Below, in pieces: positions 18,601 through 26,799 of a DNA stretch of 64,000 nucleotides (the stretch's first letter is position 1; every line of letters starts with the position of its first letter). The notes under the pieces are model-generated. The model did not search any database. It was not told the DNA's origin and saw only the letters and a program-made list of their open reading frames with translations. This stretch comes from Rhodospirillales bacterium (GTDB lineage Bacteria > Pseudomonadota > Alphaproteobacteria > Dongiales > Dongiaceae), in assembly GCA_009885795.1 (NCBI GenBank), contig VFKA01000002.1, positions 1-64,000 on the forward strand. The letters are read 5' to 3'. Made by a program: the position numbers and the translations under genes.

Positions 18601-19658
18601 TTCGGCGCGTCCGCGACCTCGGTCGCGCCTTCGCCGGTGCCGGCGAAACTCGCCATCAGCTTGTCGAGATCGAGGGGACCGAAATCGAACTTCGCCTTGG
18701 TACTCAACGGCGGACCCGCCATCACATCGATGGCACCGGTCGCGGCCAGATCGCCGAGCCGCAAGGCAATGTTCTTGATGGCGCCGCCCGCCGGCGTGGC
18801 GTCGATCTCGCTTTCGAGTGAGAATTCTTGCGCGAGCAGCCCCGTCGCCTCGCCCGAGGACCCCGGCGTTGTCGCCGCGATCAGCTTGGCAAGATTGGAC
18901 CCTTCGGCCTTGAGCTTGCCTGTCACCTTCGCGCCGGCGGGATCGAGCGTCGCGTTGCCGGCGAACACAAGCGTCGCGTCCGCCCCCGGCAATCCAAAAG
19001 ACATGTCGACCAGCGTGGGCTCGCCTTCGGCGAGCTTGCCCGCCTTGGCGTCGAAGGTCGCGGGCGTGCCGCGCAGCGTCGCGCTGCCTACCGCCTCGAA
19101 TGGTCCCGTAAGCGACCCGGCCGTGATTTCGGCGTTGAGCGCCTCGATCCGTTCCTCGGTCCCGGCGGCGGCATCCTTGTAGATGACGATGCCGTCCTCG
19201 ATCGTCAGGCGATCGAGCGAGATGGGCGGCGGCGCTTCGCCGGCCGCCTCGCCGGTCTCGGCCGCGCCACCCTTGGCGAATTGCCAGTTGACGCTGCCGT
19301 CGGCGAGCTTTTCCAGAACCACGACCGGGCGCACGAGTGTCACGTTTTCCACGACCACTTGCTTCTGGAGCAACGGCAGGAGCGCCACGCGGACATCGAG
19401 CGATTCCAAGGTCGCCATGTCGGCAACGCTGCCGCCCGCCGCGTTGGCGAAACGCACCTTCTCGACCGAGAGCGTCGGCGCCGGCAGGATCGACAGGCTG
19501 ATGTCGCCGTCGATGACAAGCTCGCGGCCCGTGGCCTCGCGCGCGGCGCCGGCGATTTCCGGCTTGTACTTGTTCCAGTCGACGAAGCTGGGGCCGATCA
19601 AGATCGCGGCAAGCGCCAGCGCCACGAGTACGACCAGACCGATGAGAAACTTTTTCAT
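15642..19658 (-). CDS. AsmA-family envelope protein
   Basis: A 1338-residue protein of the AsmA-like superfamily, large bridge-type proteins linked to phospholipid traffic and outer-membrane assembly. The start at 19658 gives MKKFLIGLVVLVALALAAILIGPSFVDWNKYK, a membrane anchor followed by the AsmA N-terminal domain (ELVIDGDISLSILPAPTLSVEKVRFANA). The body is a long series of beta-rich repeats, and the C-terminal AsmA domain lies at about residues 1010-1200 (IKISGTGEQVAGSML region). The last 140 residues are a low-complexity tail rich in Pro, Glu and Gly, with repeated LGGIIQQVVPG blocks. It is convergent with the RHH_4 gene and divergent from the DUF4169 gene. Confidence 0.9.
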   Translation of the reverse strand: MKKFLIGLVVLVALALAAILIGPSFVDWNKYKPEIAGAAREATGRELVIDGDISLSILPAPTLSVEKVRFANAAGGSVADMATLESLDVRVALLPLLQKQVVVENVTLVRPVVVLEKLADGSVNWQFAKGGAAETGEAAGEAPPPISLDRLTIEDGIVIYKDAAAGTEERIEALNAEITAGSLTGPFEAVGSATLRGTPATFDAKAGKLAEGEPTLVDMSFGLPGADATLVFAGNATLDPAGAKVTGKLKAEGSNLAKLIAATTPGSSGEATGLLAQEFSLESEIDATPAGGAIKNIALRLGDLAATGAIDVMAGPPLSTKAKFDFGPLDLDKLMASFAGTGEGATEVADAPKPYALPTGILADIEVTAPTLIFRGGVMENTHVAATLADGVLTLTDGSTILPGGASVLVDGVLAPADGQPRFAGKLKIGADNLRAVLDWLQVKPAGVSSERLRNMSLAANFAVTPAQLDVTELDAVLDASKITGGATVAFPGSGGRTKPGFGVGLAIDRLNLDGYVAAPAEGAPAETGAKAAGLPLGALAPLAAFDANVELRVGSLTFNKETAKGMHLDALVQEGTLTLRDFSIKDFAGGSGKVSGTVTDLAGKPRFDTAIDVGVKDTTRLLQFAGMAEPPAKLGALKLGGTLAGGADDVAYDLAFSIAGIGAQGLAKGKASGLGAGIPRVDSDFEVSAKDAGPLLAIAGMPSVKGLGALSLKGKAASGTDDLNFDVTASLSGVQGTASLAGTVTGLGDKPQVNTRLNVVAKKPAPLLQLAGLGGGAAAKLGEARIEGTLIGGTDRMQLDLNLGGFGATAAVKGSVAAAAEDKPVSFDLDLQASHPELRQLIAMAAPDYKPAAGKLGAFKIATLAKGTTDAASLTNLSVEIGQSRIAGTVEASLAGRPNLVAKLNATALDLDALMPAPGKAAPAKEGPRWSNEPLELAALDSGDADIDFTADFIKMNDGRFDDVKAKVTLKDGTLTISQFSAKAFGGSLDATGSLAGRGVPALAARVDATNVRIEEAMKGGIVASQVKGPVSLQADIAGSGVSMAQLIRNLGGQGNLGGTIKISGTGEQVAGSMLLGLAGSQLQGLTGSALAVSPIALANQAFTMFVGSTNQLSGDFTIDKGVLDTANTRLVNDRAEAQVHGDADIAAWTMNMIVDVLESGGNPYLTVSLTGPMDGPDIGVSGNAAEAAGAAGTGALGGIIQQVVPGVVPESVPDLLPGVLPSVLPGAEESVPAQGGLGGIIQQVVPGLGNTAPEPATAPGAAGIVPEATVEPESTPEETVEELVIEPAPEEVVEEPAPEEEEQAAPGAGGLAPGAQGTQPGADAIGDFIEGLIPTP

Positions 19659-19754
19659 GTCGCTACAGTCTCCGAAACAAATGGGGGGGGGCTTCTTGAG
19701 CTCGACGGCTTGCGCTATATTCAAGGCGAAGTGGGGCGAAACCAAGGCAGCGCC

Positions 19755-19928
19755 ATGGATAAGATTGTCAATCTGAACAAATTTCGCAAGCGGCAAAAAC
19801 GCGCGAGCGCGGAACGCAGTGCCGCCGAGAACCGCGTCAAATTCGGCCGCGACAAGAGCGAAATCTCGCGCACCCGCGCCCGGACCGAACGCGCGGCCAA
19901 GAATCTGGACGACCACCGGCGCGAATGA
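19755..19928 (+). CDS. DUF4169 small basic protein
   Basis: A 57-residue, highly charged protein beginning MDKIVNLNKFRKRQKR, with RVKFGRDKSEISRTRARTER in its second half. This pattern matches DUF4169, a small alphaproteobacterial family of unknown function, in which the NLNKFRK block and the FGRtk block are conserved. It lies divergent from the AsmA gene with a 96-bp gap and ends six bases before the convergent PAS protein. In other alphaproteobacteria it often lies beside RHH_4 and fumarase genes, which fits this neighbourhood. Confidence 0.85.
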   Translation: MDKIVNLNKFRKRQKRASAERSAAENRVKFGRDKSEISRTRARTERAAKNLDDHRRE

Positions 19929-19934
19929 CGCCGC

Positions 19935-20438
19935 TCAAGGCAGGGCGGCCGGCTCCAGCGTTTCCATGATGCCGATGATTCGGGTCACCTTGCCTTCGTC
20001 ATCGACCAGCGGACAGTCGATCGATTCGAACCGGGCCACGTTGCTGTCCTGGAATTTCAGATAGCCGACACACTTCATGCAGGCCCGGCTTCGCGCGATC
20101 CTGGCGTAGTACTCGAAAATCTCATGGCCGTATTCGCCGACGGCGCCGGGCTTCAAGACCTCGCCGGTGCGGTTGCGGCCGATGATATGGATCGCCTCAT
20201 CGCCCAGCAGCCGGAACGCGAAATTTCCGTCCGTCCGGCATTCGACGATGAAGATGTTGGCGGCAAGCGACGCATGTTCGGTGATGTCGAAGTCCTTGCG
20301 CCGCGGCGGGCCGTTCTTGTATCCGGCCCACCAGTCATGGAGATGGCGCGAGAGCGCACCGCGGAAAGTCGTCGCCGCATCGACGGGCTCTTCCTTGATA
20401 TCGAAAATCAGGTTGATGTTGAATGCTGGATCGCTCAT
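19935..20438 (-). CDS. PAS_5 domain protein
   Basis: A 167-residue single-domain protein of the PAS_5 type found in many copies in Rhodospirillales. It shows FRGALSRHLHDWWAGYKNG, a central core (FRLLGDEAIHIIGRNRTGEVL) and RFESIDCPLVDDEGKVTRIIGIMETL, as expected of a small-ligand or redox-sensing PAS fold. No output domain is present. It starts 15 bases after the flavoenzyme gene stop on the same strand, so it is probably the last gene of the aminotransferase operon and may serve it as a sensor, which is inference. Confidence 0.85.
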   Translation of the reverse strand: MSDPAFNINLIFDIKEEPVDAATTFRGALSRHLHDWWAGYKNGPPRRKDFDITEHASLAANIFIVECRTDGNFAFRLLGDEAIHIIGRNRTGEVLKPGAVGEYGHEIFEYYARIARSRACMKCVGYLKFQDSNVARFESIDCPLVDDEGKVTRIIGIMETLEPAALP

Positions 20439-20452
20439 TCGGCGGTTTCCTC

Positions 20453-21853
20453 CTACACCCGCAGTACCTTTCCGGGATTCATGAGATTGTCCGGATCGAG
20501 GGCCTGCTTCACCTGACGCATCACCGCGACGGCCGCGCCATGCTCGGCGGCCAGGAAATCGAGCTTGCCATAGCCGATGCCGTGTTCGCCGGTGCAGGTG
20601 CCGCCCAAGGCCAGCGCCCTCGTCACCATGCGCTCGTTCAGCGCCTTGGCCGCTTCGAGCTCGTCCGCGTCGTCGGGGTCGATGACGAAGGAGAGATGGA
20701 AGTTGCCGTCGCCGACATGGCCGACGATCGGCGCCAACAGCTTGGAGGCGCGCAGGTCGGCCACGGTCTCGGCGATGCACTCGGCCAGCGCCGATATCGG
20801 CACGCAGACGTCGGTCGGCCAGCCCTTGGCGCCGGGGCGCAGCGCCAGGGCGGCGTAATAGGCATCGTGGCGGGCCTGCCACAGCTTGGTGCGATCCTCG
20901 GGCCTCGCGGCCCAGCGGAAATCGCCGCCGCCATGGTCGGAGGCGATCGCGCCCACCATCTCGGCCTGCTCGACCGCGCCGCGCTCGGTGCCGTGGAACT
21001 CGAAGAACAGCGTCGGTTGCACCGGGTAGGAGAGCTTGGAGTACCGGTTCACCGCGTCCATCATCGTCGCGTCCAGGAGCTCGATGCGCGCCACCGGAAT
21101 GCCGGACTGAATGATGAGGATGACGGCCGCGACCGCCGCCTCGATGCTCGGAAATGCGCACACGGCGGCGGTCATGGCCTCGGGAATGCCATGGAGCTTG
21201 AGCGTCACCTCGGTGATGACGCCGAGCGTCCCTTCCGAGCCGACGAAGAGCCGCGTCAGGTCGTAACCCGCGGCCGACTTCCGCGCCCGGCCGCCGGTCT
21301 TGACGATGCGCCCGTCGGCGAGGACCACGGTGAGGCCGAGCACGTTTTCGCGCATGGTCCCGTAGCGCACGGCGTTGGTACCCGACGCCCGCGTCGCCGC
21401 CATGCCGCCCAAGGACGCGTCCGCCCCCGGATCGACCGGGAAGAAGAGACCGCTGTCCCTGATGTGGGCGTTCAACTGCTTGCGGGTGACGCCGGCCTCG
21501 ACCGTGCAGTCGAGGTCGGGGACGCTCACCCTCGGCACGCGGTTCATGCGGCCCATGTCGATGGAGACGCCGCCTTCGAGCGCCGCCACGTGGCCCTCGA
21601 GCGAGGTGCCGGTCCCGAAGGGGATCATCGGCGCGCCGTGGCGCGCGCATATTTTCACGACGGCGGCGACTTCCTCGGTCGAGTCGGGGAAGGCGACCGC
21701 GTCGGGCGCCTTGGGGGCATGGTAGGATTCGTCCCGCCCATGGCTTTCACGCACCGCGGCCGCGGTCGACAGCCGGTCGCCGAGGAGGGCGCGCAATTCC
21801 GCGATGGCGGCATCGACACCGGTCCGGCGCCGGACGTTAGCTAGGGCGGTCAT
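20453..21853 (-). CDS. FAD-linked 2-hydroxyacid dehydrogenase (GlcD/D-lactate type)
   Basis: A 466-residue flavoprotein of the vanillyl-alcohol-oxidase superfamily. The FAD_binding_4 domain spans about residues 45-220 ([46 protein letters not shown]), and the FAD-oxidase C domain ends in [16 protein letters not shown] and [17 protein letters not shown] is the conserved active-site and metal block. The closest families are the D-lactate (cytochrome) dehydrogenases and the glycolate oxidase GlcD subunit. Clustering with TauE/SafE and an aminotransferase suggests a 2-hydroxyacid or hydroxysulfonate substrate, but substrate cannot be read from sequence. Confidence 0.88.
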   Translation of the reverse strand: MTALANVRRRTGVDAAIAELRALLGDRLSTAAAVRESHGRDESYHAPKAPDAVAFPDSTEEVAAVVKICARHGAPMIPFGTGTSLEGHVAALEGGVSIDMGRMNRVPRVSVPDLDCTVEAGVTRKQLNAHIRDSGLFFPVDPGADASLGGMAATRASGTNAVRYGTMRENVLGLTVVLADGRIVKTGGRARKSAAGYDLTRLFVGSEGTLGVITEVTLKLHGIPEAMTAAVCAFPSIEAAVAAVILIIQSGIPVARIELLDATMMDAVNRYSKLSYPVQPTLFFEFHGTERGAVEQAEMVGAIASDHGGGDFRWAARPEDRTKLWQARHDAYYAALALRPGAKGWPTDVCVPISALAECIAETVADLRASKLLAPIVGHVGDGNFHLSFVIDPDDADELEAAKALNERMVTRALALGGTCTGEHGIGYGKLDFLAAEHGAAVAVMRQVKQALDPDNLMNPGKVLRV

Positions 21854-21891
21854 GGGCGATCCCCTCGTCGGCCATGACGAAGAGCATACTC

Positions 21892-22647
21892 TCAGGCCGC
21901 GGCCAGCGCCATCAACCCCTGCGCCCCGGTCAGGACGGCCATCAGCATCAACACGCGCAGGGTCCAGCGCCGGAACACGGCCGGGTCGGCATGGATGAAG
22001 CCGCGATTGCCGAGCCACACACCCAGCAGCATTGGCGCCAGGAAGACCCCGAAGCGCCAGAATGAAGCTTCGGTGACGAGACCCCCCTGCCACAGGAACA
22101 AAAGCCCCAGAGCGTCGGTGGCTATGAAAAAAGCGATGATCGAGGCGCGGCCGATGGCGGCCCCGGCCGGCGTCGAGAAAAAGAACAACACCACCGGCGG
22201 CCCGGCGATGCCGAAACTGCCATTGAGCAACCCGGCGGCGGCGCCGGTCGCGAAGGTGGCCGCGTTTCCCGGCATGCGCTTCAGGGCGAAGCCCCGCGCC
22301 AGCAGGATGGCCGAAGCGAGCACGAAGAGTCCGAGCGCCACCTTCATCGGCGCTTCCGGCACCGAGGCCAGGAGATAGACGCCGAGCGGTGTCGCGACGA
22401 AGCAGCCCAGCACCAGCCAGCCGATCGAGCGCCAATGGATGTCGCGCCAGATGCCGGGAAGAAGGTGCGAGGACGCCGCGATCTCCAACATGAAGACCGC
22501 GGGCAATATCGCGGCCGGCGGCATGGCGAGCGACAGCGCGGTGATGGCGAGGAGCGAGAATCCGAACCCGCTGTAGCCGCGCACGAATCCCGCCGCGATG
22601 ACGACCGCGACGGCGTAGGCAACGACCGGCGGACCGAAGCCGAGCAT
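21892..22647 (-). CDS. TauE/SafE family anion exporter
   Basis: A 251-residue membrane protein with about seven or eight predicted helices and the two TauE/SafE half motifs: [18 protein letters not shown] near the N terminus and [24 protein letters not shown] at about 130-155. The family exports sulfite, sulfoacetate and related anions. It lies between an aminotransferase (18-bp gap) and a GlcD-type dehydrogenase (38-bp gap), all on the minus strand, which fits export of sulfite or an organosulfonate. A second paralogue lies at 31033. Confidence 0.9.
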   Translation of the reverse strand: MLGFGPPVVAYAVAVVIAAGFVRGYSGFGFSLLAITALSLAMPPAAILPAVFMLEIAASSHLLPGIWRDIHWRSIGWLVLGCFVATPLGVYLLASVPEAPMKVALGLFVLASAILLARGFALKRMPGNAATFATGAAAGLLNGSFGIAGPPVVLFFFSTPAGAAIGRASIIAFFIATDALGLLFLWQGGLVTEASFWRFGVFLAPMLLGVWLGNRGFIHADPAVFRRWTLRVLMLMAVLTGAQGLMALAAA

Positions 22648-22665
22648 CGATACGCGAGCGAGCCG

Positions 22666-23991
22666 CTACATCTTGCCGAGAACGTCCCGCAACACCCCGA
22701 TCATTTCGTCGATGTGCTTCTTCTCGGCCACCAGCGGCGGCGCCACGATGCCGGAATCGCCGGTGAACTTCATATGGAGGCCGGCGGCGAAGAGCCGCTT
22801 CGTCGCCTCCATCCCACGCATGCCGGCGCGCGTGCCCGGCGCCAGGTCGAAGCCCGCCAGCATGCCGTAGCCGCGAATGTCGGTCACCAGGGCCAAGTCC
22901 CGCAACGACCACACGGCATCGAGGAAGTAGGGCGACATCGCGGCGGCGCGGTCGAACAGCCCCTCCTTCTCATAGATGTCGAGCGCGGCGAGGCCGGCCG
23001 CGCAAGCCGCCGGATGTGCCGAATAGGTGTAGCCGTGGAAGAACTCCACCGCCTGATCGGGGGCGGCATCGACGATGGTGTTGTAGATCTTGTCGCTCGC
23101 CGCCACCGCGCCCATCGGCTGGGCGCCGTTGGTGAGGGCCTTGGCCATGGTCATCATGTCGGGCGTGACGCCGAAGCTCTGGGCGCCGAAGGCCTTGCCG
23201 GTGCGCCCGAAGCCGCAGATGACCTCGTCGAAAACAAGAAGGATGCCGTGGCGGTCGCAGATCTCGCGCAGGCGCGCGAGGTAGCCCTTGGGCGGGACCA
23301 GTACGCCGGTCGAGCCGGCGATGGGCTCGACGACGCAGGCGGCGATGGTCGTGGCGCCGTAAAGATCGACGAAGCGCTGCAAATCGTCGGCAAGCTCCGC
23401 CCCCTTCGTCGGTTCGCCCTTCTCGTAGCGCTGTTCCGGTAGCCAAGTGTGGCGCATGTGCACGACGCCCGGCAGGCCCAAGCCGAAGGCCTCGCGGTTA
23501 CGCATCATGCCGGAGAGCGACGTGCCGCCGAAATTGACCCCGTGATAGGCGCGCTCGCGCGACACGAAGCGCAGGCGCTGGCCCTCGCCCCTGGCCCGGT
23601 GATAGGCGAGCGCGATCTTCATGGCGGTGTCGATCGCCTCGGAGCCCGAGTTGGCGAAGAAGACGTAGTCGAGGCCGGCGGGGGTGAGTTCGGCGACCCG
23701 GCGGGCGAACTCGAAGGAGAGCGGGTTCGCCACCTGGAAATGCGGCGAATAGTCGAGGGCCAGGAGTTGCTTATAGACCGCTTCGGCGATTTCCTTGCGC
23801 CCGTGCCCGGCGGCGCAGCAGAAGAGGCCCGAGGAGGCGTCGATCAGCTTGTCGCCGCGATGGTTCCAGTAATAGACGCCCTCGGCCTTGGCGAGCAGGC
23901 GCGGTTCCTGCTTGAAGTCGCGGTTGGCGGTGAAGGGCAGCCAGTGCTGCTCGAGGCTGTTGGCGGCGAAGCGCTTCGGCATTTGGGTCAA
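22666..23991 (-). CDS. Class III aminotransferase (omega-amino acid or taurine:pyruvate type)
   Basis: A 441-residue PLP enzyme of fold type I, class III. The phosphate-binding loop NSGSEA is at 114-119, the cofactor-contacting Asp is in [15 protein letters not shown] at about 255, and the Schiff-base lysine is Lys284 ([14 protein letters not shown]). The sequence is most like the omega-amino acid:pyruvate transaminases, a group that includes beta-alanine and taurine enzymes. Clustering with TauE/SafE here and with xsc 4 kb away favours taurine:pyruvate aminotransferase, but beta-alanine or other omega-amines are equally open from sequence alone. It heads a four-gene minus-strand operon. Confidence 0.88.
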   Translation of the reverse strand: MTQMPKRFAANSLEQHWLPFTANRDFKQEPRLLAKAEGVYYWNHRGDKLIDASSGLFCCAAGHGRKEIAEAVYKQLLALDYSPHFQVANPLSFEFARRVAELTPAGLDYVFFANSGSEAIDTAMKIALAYHRARGEGQRLRFVSRERAYHGVNFGGTSLSGMMRNREAFGLGLPGVVHMRHTWLPEQRYEKGEPTKGAELADDLQRFVDLYGATTIAACVVEPIAGSTGVLVPPKGYLARLREICDRHGILLVFDEVICGFGRTGKAFGAQSFGVTPDMMTMAKALTNGAQPMGAVAASDKIYNTIVDAAPDQAVEFFHGYTYSAHPAACAAGLAALDIYEKEGLFDRAAAMSPYFLDAVWSLRDLALVTDIRGYGMLAGFDLAPGTRAGMRGMEATKRLFAAGLHMKFTGDSGIVAPPLVAEKKHIDEMIGVLRDVLGKM

Positions 23992-24081
23992 CGGCGGATT
24001 CTCGGGGGAATGCGGGACGGGGAAGGTCGGGGCGTTGGCGTTGCGAGGATATTACCGTGCCCGGCCTGCCGGAGCCACATG

Positions 24082-24139
24082 ACATGCATGTATCCCGGAA
24101 CGTTGGCGGCCGCCGGTTTCGGCCGGAGTGGGTATACCC
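24082..24139. promoter_or_regulatory. Two perfect 10-bp palindromes upstream of the aminotransferase operon
   Basis: ACATGCATGT at 24082-24091 and GGGTATACCC at 24130-24139 are perfect palindromes about 90-150 bp upstream of the aminotransferase start. Their position suits operator sites for a regulator of that operon, but no protein can be assigned and palindromes of this size do occur by chance. Confidence 0.25.
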
Positions 24140-24293
24140 CGAGGTAAAAATCGGAGGTTCAATTCGGTGGGGTCGAAGGGAAGACATGGACGGCGACAGA
24201 AACGACAAGATTCATGACCCAACCAATTGATCCGTCGTCGTTTTCAGCCGAAACACTCGAAAACGAGATTCCATTTTTCCGAGGAACAACCCC

Positions 24294-24440
24294 ATGAAGA
24301 CTTTTTTCAATGGAAAACACCGCCAAGATGAAGACCTGCTTTCCTCCTTCGGCGACCGCGGGAGCGAGGCGGTACCGTTCGCGGCGGTCTCATTTCACGA
24401 TGTCAAAGAACTAAGGCCGTCCCGCCGAAGCAGAACCTGA
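24294..24440 (+). CDS. Possible small protein (48 aa), unknown
   Basis: The ATG at 24294 is preceded by GAGGAA seven bases upstream, a well-placed ribosome site, and opens a 48-codon frame beginning MKTFFNGKHRQDEDLLSSFG and ending in the basic stretch RPSRRSRT. There is no membrane helix or known motif. The rest of the 23992-24585 gap shows no gene. The ribosome site is the main support; comparison with relatives is needed to call it real. Confidence 0.4.
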   Translation: MKTFFNGKHRQDEDLLSSFGDRGSEAVPFAAVSFHDVKELRPSRRSRT

Positions 24441-24585
24441 GAACACTATAGGAACTTCATCGGGAAAGTCAACAATTTTCGACGGTGTTCTGGATGGGCG
24501 TGGCGATGGCGCGCGCCAGCCCTAGCCAGGTGACACCGGCGAATCCGACGAATAGGCTTCAATTGCGACCAAGCGCGGGGTGTCG

Positions 24586-25221
24586 ATGACCAAACGGGCG
24601 GGCAAAGAATATGGCGGCAAAGCCCCGCGGCAGGCGGGTGGCAGGGTGTCTCCGACTCCGCCCACGCCAACCGATGCCGCGTCGTCGGCGGGGCAACCCT
24701 CAAGACAATCCGCACAATCCGCCGGCAACGGCCAGGCGGGACCGGCCGCGCATCAGGCCGGCGCGGGCGCAGCTACCACCCCGGCGACGCCCGCCACCCC
24801 TGGCCTCGCCCAGTCCCCCGCCCCCTCGCTCGACAAGGTCCAGGCCATGGGCCACGCGCTGTGGCTGATGATGCAGTCGCCGCTCCACCGCCACCTCTTC
24901 ATCGCCGATCTCGAATGGATGCTGGTGCCGCCCGTGGCGCTCGGCCAGTTCCGGCTGTGGCGCCAGGAAAACCGCCCGATCGGGTTCGTGACATGGGCGC
25001 TGGTCGGACCGGAGGTCGAGGAGCGTTTGCGGCGCGGCGACATCCGCCTCAAGCCCGCCGAATGGAAATCCGGTGACTCCGTCTGGCTCATGGACACTAT
25101 CCTGCCCTTCGGCGGATTGGAAGCGGCGGTGAAGGAGACGAAGCAAATGGTCTTCCCCGACCGGCCGGTGAACGTCGTGAAATTCACCGCCGACCGGCGG
25201 ATGGTGGTGGAGAGGGTGTGA
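24586..25221 (+). CDS. HlyC-type toxin-activating lysine acyltransferase
   Basis: The C-terminal 125 residues match the RTX toxin acyltransferases, which move an acyl chain from acyl-ACP to lysines of a protoxin. Catalytic residues are present: His101 in QSPLHRHLF and Asp170 in WLMDTILPFGG, corresponding to HlyC His23 and Asp92, with RPIGFVTWALVGPEVEERL between them. The first 85 residues are a disordered head rich in Ala, Pro, Gln and Thr that HlyC lacks. The start could also be GTG at 24580. No protoxin gene is adjacent; the nearest RTX protein is at 3599-6436. It appears monocistronic. Confidence 0.87.
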   Translation: MTKRAGKEYGGKAPRQAGGRVSPTPPTPTDAASSAGQPSRQSAQSAGNGQAGPAAHQAGAGAATTPATPATPGLAQSPAPSLDKVQAMGHALWLMMQSPLHRHLFIADLEWMLVPPVALGQFRLWRQENRPIGFVTWALVGPEVEERLRRGDIRLKPAEWKSGDSVWLMDTILPFGGLEAAVKETKQMVFPDRPVNVVKFTADRRMVVERV

Positions 25222-25419
25222 GTAGCAGATTCCAAGTATTATTGTGTGGCCGCGTGGGAACGGCGAATGGCTAAGATTACACCGAGAAGATGAGAGAGCA
25301 CAGTAATCCGTTGAGCAACTTTGGTCCCTTGACACCATGATAGACCAGCCAAGCCGGTACTCAGAAAGCGCCATTGCGGCATTCATTTCCGATAGTGCTT
25401 TGCCGGCAGCGTGCCTCTC

Positions 25420-26037
25420 ATGACGTCGAACTCTCCAACAAATTTGGGAATTGAACCAACTTTGAAACGTAGCCGACAGGAAAACATCCTGTTCTTAGTG
25501 TGGCTCGTCCTCTCATTCCTGCCACTGCCCATATTCATACTCCTCCTCCGAACACCCGAGGTGTTGTCCACGGATCTCCTGGAGATTCGCTTTGTCTTAG
25601 AGTTAATTGGTCTTGGTAGTAGGTTGGTTTTCATAGACAATCCCTCCATATCAGTCGAATCTAAGAACGTTGTTATTTTGTATTATTGTATCGTAATAAT
25701 TTCTGAAATATTATCGGCCATTTGTCTTGTGGTTATTTGTGTGCGTGGTCGATCTAGAGTGCCGACAAGAACTGAAATATTGAAAACGTTCCTATATATT
25801 CCTATAGGCCTCATAGCAATATTTGTTATCCTATGGTACATACACCCGTCTAATATTTCACAAATTGAGGAGGATTATATAAAATTACTGCCTCTGAGAG
25901 ATAACCCATTTCTGGTTGAAATACTGCTGTTCTTTTCATGTATATTCGTTGCTCTTTCAAGTTTGGGGATCCTAACTTTTGCTGTGGTTGTTGCAATCAA
26001 CCGAACAATTAAGAATTGGTCTACTTCAGACAGTTAG
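25420..26037 (+). CDS. AT-rich membrane protein, unknown
   Basis: A 205-residue protein with about four hydrophobic segments: LFLVWLVLSFLPLPIFILLL, LYYCIVIISEILSAICLVV, LKTFLYIPIGLIAIFVILW and VEILLFFSCIFVALSSLGI. There is a short polar N terminus with TLKRSRQEN and a polar tail. Base composition and codon use differ sharply from the GC-rich neighbours: many AT-ending codons such as att, tat and aga. I do not recognise a family. The composition suggests recent transfer. A GTG nine bases upstream is an alternative start. The 25222-25419 gap before it is also AT-rich and shows no gene. Confidence 0.7.
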   Translation: MTSNSPTNLGIEPTLKRSRQENILFLVWLVLSFLPLPIFILLLRTPEVLSTDLLEIRFVLELIGLGSRLVFIDNPSISVESKNVVILYYCIVIISEILSAICLVVICVRGRSRVPTRTEILKTFLYIPIGLIAIFVILWYIHPSNISQIEEDYIKLLPLRDNPFLVEILLFFSCIFVALSSLGILTFAVVVAINRTIKNWSTSDS

Positions 26038-26063
26038 GGGAGGTGTTCGTGGGCGGTGTTCAT

Positions 26064-26648
26064 TCAAACTCCACCACGTAACGGGGTCAGGTCTTGCCTT
26101 TTGCCTATGGGCAAAAGGCAAGACCTGACCCCAATTCCTGGGCCCAGAGTTCCTGACCCCAATTCCTGGGCCCAGAGTTCCATGATCCTGTCGTGAAGCG
26201 CGACATAGTCGCGCCCGATCTTGGCACTGGACGGCGGCCGGCCGGGCGGCAGCACCGCGTCGTCGATCTCCCACCAATCCCGTGCCGTGAGCGAGCGGAG
26301 CGCCAGCGGGAACAGGCCGCGCTCCTCCTTGTCGATGTGTTCCCGGGTCACGGCGATCAACCGGTTGCCGGCCTTTTCGAACCATGGGCGCGGCAGCTCG
26401 GCGCCGAAAGCGACGTTGCGGACGGCGGCGCGATGCGCGTCGACCTTCCGCAGGCGCCGGTAGACAAGGTCCTCTTTCGGGTGGTGGCAGAGATCGGGAT
26501 AGTTCAGCAGGTAGTCCATGATGCCGCGGAACGCCTCGGCATCGAACGGCCGTCCGTCGCCGTATTCCGCGATCCGCCGTTCCAGCAAATCCAGGAGCCG
26601 CGCCATGTTGCCATGGTCACGCGTGAGCTGGTGAAGGGCGTCGAACAT
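26064..26648 (-). CDS. Hemerythrin-domain protein with repeat-modified C terminus
   Basis: A 194-residue protein whose first 150 residues form a four-helix hemerythrin-like domain, likely binding a di-iron centre: His in LTRDHGNM, His in CHHPKEDLVYRRL, and His/Glu in REHIDKEERGLFPLA. The roles of such single-domain proteins include oxygen, NO or redox sensing. After MELWAQELG the sequence is encoded by a 28-bp tandem duplication and a 23-bp perfect palindrome, giving an unnatural tail (GSGTLGPGIGVRSCLLPIGKR) before the stop. The original C terminus was probably close to residue 165. Confidence 0.85.
   Translation of the reverse strand: MFDALHQLTRDHGNMARLLDLLERRIAEYGDGRPFDAEAFRGIMDYLLNYPDLCHHPKEDLVYRRLRKVDAHRAAVRNVAFGAELPRPWFEKAGNRLIAVTREHIDKEERGLFPLALRSLTARDWWEIDDAVLPPGRPPSSAKIGRDYVALHDRIMELWAQELGSGTLGPGIGVRSCLLPIGKRQDLTPLRGGV
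26083..26132. repeat. Perfect 23-bp inverted repeat with 4-nt loop
   Basis: Arms at 26083-26105 and 26110-26132 are exact reverse complements around TATG. The arm begins GGGGTCAGGTCTTGCC and ends TTTTGCC. The sequence lies inside the 3' end of the hemerythrin gene. Elements with this GGGGTCAGGTCTTGC head are known to me as dispersed palindromes, usually moved by REP-type transposases in other genomes; none is seen here. Confidence 0.9.
26124..26179. repeat. 28-bp tandem direct repeat, two copies
   Basis: Copies at 26124-26151 and 26152-26179 are identical and each begins CCTGACCCCAATTCC. The unit joins the palindrome arm end to hemerythrin coding sequence containing CTGGGCCCAG, as if the insertion junction had been duplicated. 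Confidence 0.9.
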
Positions 26649-26799
26649 GGCCCGGTTCCCCCGTCTGCCGCCAAGCCCACGTTCGAATCACTTGGCGCCG
26701 ATCCGGAGCCCACATCAATGCGACGCTTTGCCGCGGCGATCACCGTTGCCGGCACTGGAATTATTCCAGCATGCGTTCCGCCTCGATAATCTCGAGGAA

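Noticed and set aside
19659-19916. N-terminal extension of the AsmA-like protein
   Set aside because: The added 86 residues precede the membrane anchor MKKFLIG, lack homologous features and overlap the DUF4169 gene.
24700-25386. 228-codon minus-strand frame opposite the HlyC-type gene
   Set aside because: No domain; the plus-strand frame has the acyltransferase catalytic blocks.
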